Source: Prionace glauca (Eukaryota > Chordata > Chondrichthyes > Carcharhiniformes > Carcharhinidae). Taken from it: DNA of 64,000 nucleotides. Under the pieces are notes generated by a model. It saw only the letters and a list, made by a program, of their open reading frames with translations. It ran no database searches and had not been told where the DNA came from. This document shows positions 11,086 to 21,498 of this stretch, one piece after another. Where the stretch lies: the NCBI GenBank assembly GCA_037974335.1, contig CM075760.1, forward strand, positions 17,223,059-17,287,058, written 5' to 3'. Within the stretch, counting starts at the first letter, position 1; each line of letters opens with the position of its first letter. A program made the position numbers and the translations under genes.

Positions 11086-11500
11086 TGTTCTTACCCATTC
11101 TGTCCGCTCTCTGTCTCGATGTCTCTGTTTCGCTCTGTGTCTGGCTGTTTCCCTCTGCCTCACTTCTTGTCTCCTGTTTTCCTTTCATCTCCCTTTCCCT
11201 CTTTTATAACAACCTCCTGCCTGTCTTCTTCTGTCTCCCTTTCTTATTTCCTGTATATCACCCTCGCCATTTTCTCCACTCTCTATCCTGTCTCCCTCTC
11301 TTTGTGAGAGCCTCTCTCTGTCTTTGTTCTTTCTCTCTGTCTGCTTTATTCCCTGTACCTGTTAGAAACTCTTCAAATTGAAGTCCTCCTTGTTTTGTGC
11401 CTTTCCCTCTCTCTACCAATTTGTCTCTCTCTATCACTCACATTGTTGCTAACACGCTCCTCTCTCTCTCCCTTTCTGTAACTATTTCTGTTTTTGTGAG
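11086..11500. repeat. CT-rich low-complexity tract
   Basis: Pyrimidine-rich sequence with repeated TCTCTGTCT/TCCCTCT words. It gives open frames without a protein domain and lies just past the receptor gene's stop codon. Confidence 0.7.
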
Positions 11501-11566
11501 GGTGTTTTGTTTACAGTATGAATGCCCAACAGAAAGAGTCAGGAGTCTTGTAGTTGTAGTTTCCTG

Positions 11567-12468
11567 TTATGGTGTATTGAGTTGAAGAATTGCAGTAATG
11601 GGGTATTTCAGTAGATCTTTTAGCTGCTGTCTGAAGTGAGTCTGTGTCACAGCATAAATGGCAGTATTTGTGCAGCAACTTGTGAGTTGTAGCATGAAGC
11701 CCAATTCCATAACAAAAAGATGTAACCTTATTGACTGGTAGCCCAAATTATACATCCGAATCCATATTGAATAAACCATTAATGTCGACCATAAGACAAT
11801 GAAATTGGCTGAGATAACAAATAGTAAAATTATGGATTTCCTTCGACTCTCCATCTCTGGGTCTTTGGAATTCTCCCCACTGCTGTGAGCCCGGAGTCTC
11901 CTGCGGGCTCTGCTGCTCACTAAAATGTGTTTGACGGTGAGGGCATTGAGCAGCAGAATCAGGGCGAATGGGACACACGGGGTTAGAATGTTGTGGAGGA
12001 ACTCGATTGTTCCCCAGACCGGAGATTCCACAACATCCCATGAGAAGCGACAAAACCAGGGATTGTTCGCCAGCCCATATCCATTTAATAACATAAAATA
12101 CCAGAAAATGTTCTTTAAAAAGCTCAGCACTGTCACTGTTCCCAGAACCACAGCCGCTGATTTCTCAGTGCAATATTTACTTTTCAGCTTGGGGCAGCAA
12201 ATGGCCACAAATCGATCAAAGGTGAAAGTGACGGTGAACCAGACAGAACAGTCAGTGGCTGCATAAAGCAGGACGGCGTGGATGTTACACACGGGGACTG
12301 ATAGTAAGAAATAAAACTTTTCCCAATAAACAATGGGAATGTGTCTCAATATCAGGTCGAGGATAACAACTAGCAGATCCCCCGCTGACATGGCCACCAG
12401 GTAACGAGTGACACATTTGGACAGACCACAGTTTCTGCTCATCAGTGTCACAATTGTGATTATGTTCA
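11567..12468 (-). CDS. GPR139-like class A GPCR, exon 2 (TM1-TM7)
   Basis: Encodes nearly all of a rhodopsin-family receptor in the plasma membrane. The exon opens after an acceptor (TTCCTGACAG) and reads VNIITIVTLMSR (rest of TM1), GLSKCVTRYLVAMSAGDLLV (TM2), CSVWFTVTFTFDRFVAIC (TM3 with DRF in place of DRY), KYCTEKSAAVVL (ICL2-TM4), LTPCVPFALILLLNALTVKH (TM5), MESRRKSIILLFVISANFI (TM6) and NTAIYAVTQTHFRQQ (TM7-helix 8, in place of NPxxY). The stop codon is at 11567. These signatures match the GPR139/GPR142-like group, which I recall as expanded in fishes and sharks. With exon 1 the protein is 382 residues, and the joined phase is exact. The ligand is unknown. A methionine at 12496 is upstream of the acceptor and lies in intron sequence. 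Confidence 0.85.
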
Positions 12469-12595
12469 CTGTCAGGAAGGAAATGAAGAATAACATTAGG
12501 TATGATTCAGGGGGAAAAGTGACAATTTAGACTGTAAATGGAACAACATTTTAAAAAATATCGTGTACACAAACTGAATAACTTAAATCTCTTTT

Positions 12596-13555
12596 TATAG
12601 AACACAGAACATGGAACACGAGAGCACAAATAGGCCCTTCGGCCCACAAGTTTTGCGGATCATATCCCTACCTACTAGACCTACCAATAAACCTCAATCC
12701 CATTAAATCCCATGTACACATCCAGAAGTCGCTTGAAAGGCCCCAAAGAGTTCACCTCCACCACCACCGACGGAAGCAGATTCCACTCACCCACCGCCCT
12801 CTGAGTGAAAACCTTACCCCTGACATATCCTCTGTACCTACTCCTCCGCACCTGAAACCTATATCTTCTCGTAGCGACCATTTCAGCCCTGGGAAATAGC
12901 CTCCAAGAATCCACGCGATCGATACCTCTCAACATCTTATAAACCTCTATCAGGTCACCTCTCATTCTTCGTCTCCCCAGAGAGAAAAAAAACAAGCTCC
13001 ATCAACCTATCCTCATAAGGCATGCCACCCAATCCTGGCAACATCCTTGTAAATCTTCTCTGCACCGTTTCAATAGCTTCCACATCTTTCTTGTAATAAG
13101 GCGAACAGAACTAGGCACAGTTCTCCAAATGGGATGTGACTAGGGTCTTATAAAGCTGCAGCATTATCTCCCGACTTCTAAATTCAATCCGTCGATTGAT
13201 GAAGGGTAGTACACCATATACCTTCTTGACCACATCCTCCACCTGCGAGGCTGATTTGAGAGTCCTATGGACCCGGACCCCAAGGTCTTTCTGATCCTCG
13301 ACACTGCTTAAATATTATACTCCTTCATCCCATTGGACCTGCCAAAAGGGATCACTACACATTTATCCGGGTTGAAGTCCACCTGCCACTTCTCCGCCCA
13401 GTCTTGCATCCTATCTATGTCACGCTGCAACTTTTGACATCCCTCCAGCCTATCCACAGCACCACCAACCTTCGTGTCGTCGGCAAACTTACTAACCCTT
13501 CCCTCCAATTTCTTATCCAGGTCACCTATGAAAATTACAAACCTAAAGAGTCCCA
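12596..13555 (-). mobile_element. CR1-like LINE (subfamily 3), 5'-truncated, in the receptor intron
   Basis: The minus strand reads RT C-terminal sequence (FADDTKVGGAVDRLEG, WQVDFNPDKCVVIPFGRSN, RRMRGDLIEVYKMLRGIDRV, FTQRAVGEWNLLP) and a tail complementary to CCTTCGGCCCACAAG. Several frame breaks are present. It starts about 130 bp upstream of receptor exon 2, in the same orientation. Confidence 0.8.
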
Positions 13556-13589
13556 GTACAGACCCCTCTTTTTATTTTTATGACCCAAC

Positions 13590-13757
13590 ACGTCTTTTGG
13601 ATCGTGAGAGGAAAGTGGAACATTTGGTGGAAACCCACCCAGACACGGGAAGAAGGTCCAAACTGGACACAGACAGTGACCCGAGCCTGGGATTGAAGCC
13701 AGGTCCCTGATGCTGTGAGTCAGCAATGCTAACAACTGTGCCACCGTGATGCTCCAT
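13590..13757 (-). mobile_element. HE1-type SINE fragment
   Basis: The minus strand starts with a tRNA-like head (GTTAGCATTGCTGACTCACAG, GCTTCAATCCC as a diverged box B) and continues through GTCACTGTCTGTGTCC. The 3' half is missing. Confidence 0.6.
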
Positions 13758-14399
13758 GGTAGGGCCAAAATAGTATACATTTTGGAAAGAGTTTTCCGGG
13801 GGTCCTCAACATTGACCGTCACTCAGCTGCAGGTAAATAATCTCTCTAACTTATGGGGGATTTGGAGAGTGAGAAGGTTGTGGGGGTAACCCTGTCAGAA
13901 AATTCAGAGTGGAGTCCTGTATGTAATTTGTCACCTTTCAGATAGCTACTGACAACCCCTGTAGCAGGGCTGGTACCAAACAGTGTTGGTTTCACCCTTT
14001 CCTCTGGAAACTAACAGCAGTTGGCAGAGAGGGTTCCTAATGCCTCGACAGCTCAGAATCTCTGTTATATTTACAAAAAGACCGTAGAGAGACCACAACG
14101 TTGTGGCCGCCATTCGCACAATACAGGTAGAAATCATTATCTGACACTCGAATGACACAGAACTCAACTATCAGGGTTTGCTTTCAAAGCTTCAGGGTTC
14201 ATTGTTATACTAGTGTCCAATGTGTCCAGTGTATTTGCAGCTGGCCCACTATGACCTACTGGACCAGTGAAGCTCAGCGAGTCCTCTCTCAGTAGGAAAG
14301 TTCCTGATCTGTGCACCAGGTAAGAAAAACTCAAACCAAGGCCGCTACCAAAGAAAACCAAACAGCCTGCCTTAATGATTATTGTCCAGTGACACTTAT
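13758..14399. other. Receptor intron, no other gene seen
   Basis: Unrecognised sequence with no domain-bearing frame. Confidence 0.35.
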
Positions 14400-14900
14400 A
14401 TCCAATATTACGTGATGTAGCAAAAGATTTGTCATGGCTTGAATCAGTTCCAGCCTCCCAGGTTGCCTGGATCCACTACAGTTCACCTATTTCCAAGACA
14501 GGACCACAAATGCCATCGCCCTGGCCCTACAGTCAATATTGCAACACTGACTCTTGTTTGTCGACGACAGCTCAGTCTTTAACATCATTGTTCTAATGAA
14601 ACTCATGTACAAAGTCTCTGGCCTGGGCCTAGGCTCCTATCTCTGCAAATTGAACCTGACAGACAACAATAAATAAGGACAGTCAAAACACCTCCTCCAC
14701 AATCATCCTCATAAGCGGTGCCCCACAACACTGTGTCCTCAGCCCCACTATATTCCTTATAGACCGATGACTTGTGTGGCCAAATTCCCCTCCAACTTGA
14801 TATCCAAGTTTGCTGATGACACCACTGCAACGATGACACCACGAACAAGGAAGAGACGGAGGAGCTGGTGAACTGGTGGGGTCACAGTAACTGCGAAGTG
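14400..14900 (+). mobile_element. Degraded L2/Rex1-like LINE reverse transcriptase
   Basis: The plus strand resembles the RT core of L2/Rex1-type elements in broken frames: ATDAIALAL-like (about 14510), a FVDDSS-like motif followed by SVFNII (about 14560), an SGAPQGCVLSP-like stretch (about 14715) and an FADDT-like remnant (14810). Badly eroded, so the clade is uncertain. Confidence 0.5.
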
Positions 14901-15459
14901 ATGGGTTTGGGTTGGTTGGGTTTTCAGGGATCAGGTCGTGAGAGAAGCGGGTTGGAGTGGAATGTTAGAATGGAACCAATGTAACAACCGACAGACTCAC
15001 ATTGGATCTGTTATAGTGACCAATGGGAACAAGCTGTAAGCTATCTAACCAATGAGAAAATGATGTGGTGGTCAGCTGACTCAGTATAAGTAAGAAGCTG
15101 CTGGGGTTTGAGGAAGCTTGGAATGGTACAGGGTGAGACTCTGTCTCCTCAATTTCATCAAGTCCTAACACCCGCCGTATCCTCAGGTAATGAATTCAAA
15201 AGATTCACCTTCCATTTAGAGAAATAATTTCTCTCCATGTCTGTGTTAAATCTAACTGCTTCAGGTGATCGGGCTCTGCTTCTGGTTGTACTCCTGGCTC
15301 AAGCACTGGTGGATCTGCCCTGAAGGCAGTTCTGTGTGTTTTTTTTATAAAATCCTAATGACCTATCAACAACCCTGGACTCAGATTGGCTCGAAGTTGG
15401 CAACAATAACTTCAAATGAGTCCTTTTAGCTTTGTGTTGTATTTAAATTTATCGGCTGG
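14901..15459. other. Receptor intron, no other gene seen
   Basis: No repeat or gene recognised with confidence. Confidence 0.3.
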
Positions 15460-16319
15460 CACAATGCAAAACCATGATGTGGAGATGCCAGCGTTGGACT
15501 GGGGTAAGTACAGTAAGAAGTCTCACAACACCAGGTTAGAATCCAACAGGTTTATTTGGCAGCAGAAGTTTTTGGAGCGCTGTTCCGTCATCAGGTGAGT
15601 GGAAGTTCTGTTCACAAACAGGGCATATAAAGACACAAACTCAATTTACACAATAGCGGTTGAAATGTGAGTCTTTAGAGGTATCAAGTCTTAAAGATAC
15701 AGACAATGTGAGTGGAGAGAGGGCCAAGCGCAGGTAGTAGAGGTGTGTATTGTCTCCAGCCAGGACAGCTCCTGAGATTTTGCAAACCCAGGATTGTCGA
15801 TCACCAGGAATGTTCTCTTCCAGTTGGGCCATACTTCAGCAGTCACGGGCATTCAGCCTCAGATCTTCAGATAAGCGTTCTCTAAGGTGCCTTCATGACA
15901 CACAGCAGTGCAGGATCGCTGACCAGACACTGATAGCCAACTCCCACACACACATGTATAGCCTCAACCGTGATCTTGGGTTTATGTTGCATTATCTGTA
16001 GCTCCCACCACTTGCCTGGACTTGCAAAATCTCACTAACTGCCCTGGCTGGAGACAATACACAATTCTTTAACCTGTGCTTAACCCTCTCTCCACTCACA
16101 TTGTCTGTATCTTTCAGACTTGTTTATCCGTAAAGACTCACATTCCAACCATTATTTTGTTAATTGAGTTTGTGTCTTTACATGTCCTATTTTTGAACAC
16201 AGCTACCCACTCGCCTGAAGAAAGAACAACATTCCAAAAGCCAATGGTGCCAAATAAACCTGTTGGATTTTAACCTGGTGTTGTAAGACTTCGGACTGTG
16301 TTGACCACAATGCAAAACC
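15460..16319. mobile_element. Foldback (long inverted repeat) element with 14-bp target duplication
   Basis: The element (15474-16305, 832 bp) has two inverted arms of about 280 bp (about 15506-15785 and 16017-16300). Shared words include ACAACACCAGGTTA, ATCCAACAGGTTTATTTGG, AAAGACACAAACTCAATT and GATACAGACAATGTGAGTGG. A loop of about 230 bp has no coding frame. The 14-mer CACAATGCAAAACC is present exactly on both sides (15460-15473, 16306-16319). The left end is complete (GATGTGGAGATGCCAGCG) and the right end lacks about 33 bp of the matching terminus. It lies in the receptor intron. Confidence 0.8.
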
Positions 16320-16691
16320 TGCCGTGCCAATTACCAAGGCAACCCCTATGTTTTTGGCCTCTGGAATAAGTGTTACAACTTAAAGTTTCTGTGTATTCAG
16401 CAATTTAAACATCTCAGCGTCAAACAAAAACACATTTTTAAGAGATTGCACGCTTTTCCCCCTCCTACCGGTTTTCACAATTTTTTTTCATCTTCCTAAA
16501 CATCTTTTACATCTTTACAAATTAAACCCCACAGCATAGGCAGCATTATCATAGTGATCCACGCTTTGTAGATGTGATAACTCAATAAGGACGCAGACCA
16601 CAAGCATCAGTTGCAAACGGGGTAGAGCAGACGGCAAGAGTGGCAGAGTTAAATACGGGCTACATTATTCATAATCAGTGGAGAAACTTAC
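16320..16691. other. Receptor intron, 5' part
   Basis: AT-rich sequence from the foldback element to the splice donor of exon 1. No other feature seen. Confidence 0.4.
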
Positions 16692-16938
16692 CGGGGACAC
16701 CAACAATAGCCAGGATTGGATAGTAAAAGTATCGAATCAGTTTCAAAACATATTCAACACGCTCAGTTGTATACAGCCAATCTTGAGAAAGTGTGTAAAG
16801 TATCGAGTATAAATTCCTCTCAGTTGTTGTAACATTCAGATCTGTGCCCCTCAGATGCTGATCCATTGTGGGAAAGTCCAGATCTACCTTTCCTGGATTC
16901 AGGTCCATTGCAGAAAGCTTGCAATTTCTCTCTCCCAA
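16692..16938 (-). CDS. GPR139-like class A GPCR, exon 1 (N terminus, start of TM1)
   Basis: Encodes the extracellular N terminus and the first half of TM1: an N-glycosylation site NVTT, the stretch VEYVLKLIRYFYYPILAIVG, then a donor CCCCG|GTAAGT at 16692/16691. The RYFYYPILAIVGVP motif before TM1 is characteristic of GPR139-like receptors. The last base G joins TG of exon 2 (12468) to give a Val codon, so the segment reads ILAIVGVPVNIITIVTL with phase conserved. The intron is about 4.2 kb. In-frame methionines are the one used here (MGERN), one 11 codons in (MDLNP) and one 25 codons in (MDQHL). The true start cannot be decided from sequence alone. No upstream promoter motif was identified. 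Confidence 0.75.
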
Positions 16939-17404
16939 TGTTGATACCTCGACTCCCTCTCTGTGGAGCCGCTTATCACTGTGACACTCCCAATGACACC
17001 GTGCATAACTCCTTTATGAAGCCTGGATGGGAATGCTCCAGAGACACGATTAGGACTGGTTGAATTAATTCCGACGTTAATTACAGTCACTGAACAAACA
17101 GGTTAATATTTTTCATTCAAAACATATTTTTGTCAATGCATCACAGAATAAGTCTGTGTCTGTGTGAGCGTTCCTGATGGAAGGAATTTTGGAAATGCCG
17201 GGAGGGTTGACCAGTATCTTTCAATGTTGCTGGGATATGGGATTGTGACAAAGAAAGGAACACATTATGCAAAAGTCCTCCCAGCCTGTCCGTAAGGGAA
17301 AACATTTTAAACCTGGAAATGTAGAGCTGTCAGCATCGTATCAGTGAAAGAAATGGGGAAAGTCTGAACCCAAAATCTTGGAGAAATTAACTTGTGACTT
17401 CCAG
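16939..17404. other. No gene seen
   Basis: Upstream of the receptor's first recognised exon. A 5' UTR or promoter may lie here, but no clear TATA box or CpG-rich patch was identified. Confidence 0.3.
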
Positions 17405-18040
17405 CACCATGGGTGGGTCCATTGTGATTTGTCATTTATATTAATGATTTGGATGAGAATTTAGGAGGCATGGTTACTAAGTTTTCAGTTGACACCAAGA
17501 TTGGTGGCATAGTGGATAGTGAAAAAAAGGTTATCTCTAATTGTATGGGATCTTGATCAATTGGGCCAGTGGATTGATGTATGACAGATGGAGTTAATTT
17601 TGATGAATGCGAGGTGATGCATTTGATAGATCGAACCAGGGCAGCACTTACTTAATGCTAAGGCATTGGGGACGGTTCGAGAACCAAGAAATCTGGGAGA
17701 GTACATGTTCATAGCTCCTTGAAAGTGGAGTCATAGTTGGGCAGAGTTGTGAGGAATGAAATCAGCATACTTGGTTTCCTTGGTCAGAACAGCGAATAAA
17801 GGAGTTGGGACAACTTGTTGAAGTTGTACAAGACATTGGTAAGGCCACACTCGGAATACTCCGTACAGCTCTGGTCACCCTGTTACAGGAAGGATATTAT
17901 TAAACTACAAAGAGTTCAGAAAATATTCACTAGGAGGGTATAGGGACTTGATTGTTTGTGTTTTAAGGAGAAACGTGATAGACTGGAACTTTTTCCCGGC
18001 TGTGTAGAAAGCCTAGGGGTGACCTTATGGAGGTCTACAA
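17405..18040 (+). mobile_element. Old CR1/L3-like LINE, left part (split by a later CR1)
   Basis: The plus strand carries decayed RT and C-terminal ORF2: DLDENLGG-like, an F(A/S)DDTK-like motif (VDTKIGG), ECEVMH, then YCVQLWS-like and RVQKIF-like motifs up to LMEVYK. The sequence breaks at GGAGGTCTAC (18038) and resumes at 22659 with ATGAGGGGCACAGAT, so the intervening 4.6 kb is a later insertion. Confidence 0.8.
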
Positions 18041-18370
18041 AAAAAAAAGAACAAAGAACAAAGAACAATCCAGCACGGGAAACAGGCCCTTCGGCCCAAC
18101 GAGACCGCGCCGCCACATCACCCTGCACCTATTCTACCCTGCATATCTATGAATGGAACCCTACTCAGTCAGATTCAGGGAAGAAATAGTGTCAATTTGG
18201 TAAAAACCGGTTAGCCTGAGAGCACATTTTTGGGGTGTGGGAGGAAACCGGAGCGCCCGGAGGAAACCCACGCAACCACAGGGAGAATGCGCAAACTCCC
18301 ACAGACACAGGCCCAAATCCATGTGCCTGCACAGCCAGCAGTGCTAGTCACTGAGCTGTTGCGGCGCCCA
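18041..18370 (-). mobile_element. SINE-derived (HE1-like) tail of the CR1
   Basis: On the minus strand it starts with a tRNA-like head (GCTCAGTGACTAGCACTGCT), continues with the HE1 body (GTGGGTTTCCTCCGGGCGC, GGTTTCCTCCCACACCCC) and ends GGGCCGAAGGGCCTGTTTCC. The same body at the same distance from ORF2 occurs in three other CR1 copies, so I treat it as part of the element and not as a separate insertion. Confidence 0.75.
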
Positions 18371-18776
18371 TCTACCGGTCCAGGATCAAGCACACACACC
18401 GACACGAAGTTCTAGGCCACTCCTGGAACTTCCAAGAGCAGCCCAGGCACGACCCGCCGTGTGAATGCCCCTCGTTTGACACGAGGTGGACCTCCACCTG
18501 TGGAATAAAGTCAAAAATATCAATCTTACAGCCTGCCTTTCCGGTGTCTCCCGAGGTTTAACCCTATTTAATATCCCCTACCATATCCCTCCATTCTCGT
18601 TTCACTCATGTGCCTATCTAACTGCATCTTAAACGAGTCCAATGTTCCTGCCTCCACCATCCTACTCGGTAGCGCGTTCCAGACCCCCACAACTCTCTGC
18701 GTAAAGAACCTTCTTCTCACCTCCAAATTATACCTCTCCCCCCTCACCCTTAAATGATGACCTCTCGTGTTTGTAT

Positions 18777-20996
18777 CTAGTCTAGGGAGCAGTCTCTCAC
18801 TATTAACTCTATCATTATCTTATATACTTCTATCATGTCCCCTCTCAATCTCTGCCTTTCCAAGGAGAATAGTCCCAGTTTCTTCAACCTCTCCTCGTAA
18901 CCCAGTCCCCCCATGCCAGGCAACATCCTGGTAAACCTCCTCTGCACCCTTTCCAGAGACTCCACATCCTTCCGGTCGTAAGGTGACCAGAACTGGACGC
19001 AGTACTCCAAATGCGGTCTAACCAACGTTCTGTACAACTGAAGCATTAGACAGCAGCTTTTATACTCTATGCCCCTTCCTATAAAGGCCAACATCCCATA
19101 AGCCTTCCTAACAACCTTCTCCACTTGTGATGCAACCTTCATGGATTTGTGAACCTGCACTCCCAGGTCCCTCTGTATGTTTATACTCCTAATCGGCCTC
19201 CCTTTAATCTCATGGCTCCTCTCTGCATTATTCTGTCCAAAATGCATCACCTCGCATTTGTCAGGATTAAATGCCATCTGCCACCTATCTGCCCACTGCA
19301 CCAGCCTATCTATATCCTGTTGTATCACCTGACAATCCAGTTCCATACCCGCCAACCCTGCCATCTTGGTATCATCAGCAAACTTGCTAATCACACCACC
19401 TACGCCCTCTTCCAAGTCATTTATGTAGACTGCAAAGAGGAGAGGTTCCAGTACTGAGTCCTGCGGCACACCACTGGTCACTGGCCTCCAGCCCGACAAG
19501 GTCCTTTCCACAGCTACCCTCTGTCTCCTATTTCCCAGCCAGTTCTCAATCCACCTAGCTACCTGGCCTCGTATCCCATGCGCCTTAACCTTTTCTACCA
19601 GCCTACCGTGAGGGACTTTGTCAAACGCCTTACTGAAATCCATATAGATGACATCAACGGTTCTCCCATCGTCAACCGTTTTTGTCACCTCCTCAAAGAA
19701 TTCCACCAGATTTGTAAGGCAAGATCTCCCTCTAACAAAGCCATGTTGCGTATCCCTAATCAGATCGCAACGCTCCAAATGCTCATACATCCTACCCCTA
19801 AGTATTTTTTCCATTAACTTCCCTACCACCGACGTCAAACTCACCGGTCTATAATTCCCAGGGTTATCCCTACTGCCTTTTTTGAACAACGGGACCACAT
19901 TTGCTACCCTCCAGTCTTCTGGGACCTCACCTGTGTCCAAAGAAGAGACAAAGATTTGCGCCAGAGGCCCAGCAATTTCATCTTTCGCCTCCCTAAGCAG
20001 CCTGGGATAAATACCATCAGGCCCCGGAGCTTTATCCATCCTTACGCTACCTAAAAGCCCTAGCACTTCCTCTCTCGTAATAACTATATCCTGCAAATAA
20101 ACCTCCACTCCCTCCAAGAGACCACACGATTCCGAACCCCTCTCCTTTGTGAATACCGACGCAAAGTATTCATTCAGGAGCTCCCCCATCCCCTCCGACT
20201 CAATACACAACTCACCACTCTTGTCCCTAAGAGGACCAATTTTCCCTCTAACTACTCTCTTGCCTCTGATATAGGAATAAAATGCCTTTGGATTTTCCTT
20301 AATCCTACCAGCCAAAGCCATCTCATGCCCTCTCTTCGCCCTTCTAATTCCCCTTTTTAGCTCCCTCCTACTCTCGCTGTATTCTTCCAGCGCACTCTCC
20401 GTACCCATTTGTTTTGACCTAACATACGCCTCCCTCTTCTTCCTGACCAAGTCTTCAATATCCTCCGTAATCCACGGCTGTCTAATCCTTCCTTTCCCAT
20501 CCTTTCGCTTAACCGGAACATACCTCCCCTGCAACCATTTCATTTTGTCCCTAAATGCCTCCCACTTGCCAACCGTGGACTTGCCAGCTAACAGTCCCTC
20601 CCAATCAGTTTGCTGCAGCTCCCTCCTAATCCTGCCATAGCTCGCCTTTCCCCAGTTCAGCACACTCCCACTCGGACGGCACTCGTCCCTTTCCATTTTT
20701 ATCCTAAAGTAGACGGACTTGTGATCACTGTTCGCCACATGTTCGCGTATCTCTACCTCACCCACCTGCCCAGGTTCGTTTCCCAACACTAGATCCAGTA
20801 TAGCCCCTCCCCTAGTCGGGCTAGTTACATACTGCTCTAGCGACCCTTCCATAACACAGTTCACAAACTCCTCTCCCTCCGTACCCCCAGCTCTAGGCCC
20901 CCTCCAATTCACTCCAGGAAAATTAAAATCACCCACTACAACCACTCTGTTCTTCCTGCACCTGTCCAAAATGCCCCTGCAAATGCCTTCCTCCAC
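18777..20996 (-). CDS. CR1 ORF2, reverse transcriptase part
   Basis: A 739-residue frame. It begins in the last part of the endonuclease (VVVVGDFNFPGVNW), continues through the linker and then the RT: PGPDGIYPRLLRE, FKKGSRDNPGNYRPVSLTSV, QHGFVRGRSCLTNL, YMDFSKAFDKVPH, SGVPQ, and the catalytic FADDTKMAG with both aspartates. The C-terminal thumb has YCVQFWSPYDRKDVESLERV. In intact elements it nicks target DNA and reverse-transcribes its own RNA in the nucleus. The frame shifts near 18815, losing the usual end (RVVGVWNALP type). The start methionine is internal, because the true ORF2 start lies upstream at about 21412. Confidence 0.88.
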   Translation of the reverse strand: MEEGICRGILDRCRKNRVVVVGDFNFPGVNWRGPRAGGTEGEEFVNCVMEGSLEQYVTSPTRGGAILDLVLGNEPGQVGEVEIREHVANSDHKSVYFRIKMERDECRPSGSVLNWGKASYGRIRRELQQTDWEGLLAGKSTVGKWEAFRDKMKWLQGRYVPVKRKDGKGRIRQPWITEDIEDLVRKKREAYVRSKQMGTESALEEYSESRRELKRGIRRAKRGHEMALAGRIKENPKAFYSYIRGKRVVRGKIGPLRDKSGELCIESEGMGELLNEYFASVFTKERGSESCGLLEGVEVYLQDIVITREEVLGLLGSVRMDKAPGPDGIYPRLLREAKDEIAGPLAQIFVSSLDTGEVPEDWRVANVVPLFKKGSRDNPGNYRPVSLTSVVGKLMEKILRGRMYEHLERCDLIRDTQHGFVRGRSCLTNLVEFFEEVTKTVDDGRTVDVIYMDFSKAFDKVPHGRLVEKVKAHGIRGQVARWIENWLGNRRQRVAVERTLSGWRPVTSGVPQDSVLEPLLFAVYINDLEEGVGGVISKFADDTKMAGLAGMELDCQVIQQDIDRLVQWADRWQMAFNPDKCEVMHFGQNNAERSHEIKGRPIRSINIQRDLGVQVHKSMKVASQVEKVVRKAYGMLAFIGRGIEYKSCCLMLQLYRTLVRPHLEYCVQFWSPYDRKDVESLERVQRRFTRMLPGMGGLGYEERLKKLGLFSLERQRLRGDMIEVYKIMIELIVRDCSLD

Positions 20997-21412
20997 TGAC
21001 TTTGGGTTGTTGGCCTATAGAACACCCCTAGCAATGTGATCTCTCCCTTTTTATTCCTCAACTCCACCCACACTGACACAATCCTTATCTCTTCCATATC
21101 GTCCTCCCTCTGCACTACTGTGATGCTTTCCTTGACTAACAGTGCCACCCCTCCTCCTCTCTTCATCCCTCCTCTGTCACACCTAAAACACTTGTACCCA
21201 GGAACATTCAGCTGCCAGTCCTGCCCCTCCCGTAACCACGTCTCCGTTACAGCCACCACATCTAACTGCCTCACAAACATCAAGGCCCTAAGCTCATCCG
21301 TTTTCCCTACCACACTCCTAGCATTGAAACAGACACAGTTCAACCCACAAGTGTCCCTCAGAACCATCTTCTCCCTGATACTTTTCCTTTCACTCGACTC
21401 TCTCCCAGCCAC
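20997..21412 (-). CDS. CR1 ORF2, endonuclease part (frame-shifted from RT)
   Basis: Encodes the N-terminal part of an APE-type endonuclease: CVCFNARSVVGKTDELR, LDVVAVTETWL (the ET.W motif), GGGVALLVKE and ITLLGVFYRP. The frame then needs a one-base shift near 21000 to reach GDFNFPGVNW in the RT frame. APE-type endonuclease followed by RT is the normal domain order of CR1-clade ORF2. It starts about 90 nt after the ORF1 frame. Confidence 0.82.
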
Positions 21413-21498
21413 CTCCCCACCCCCCCCTCCATATTAGTTTAAACCCTTCGTAAACACCCCAGCTAACCTCCCCGCTAAGACATTAGTTCCCCTCCCAT

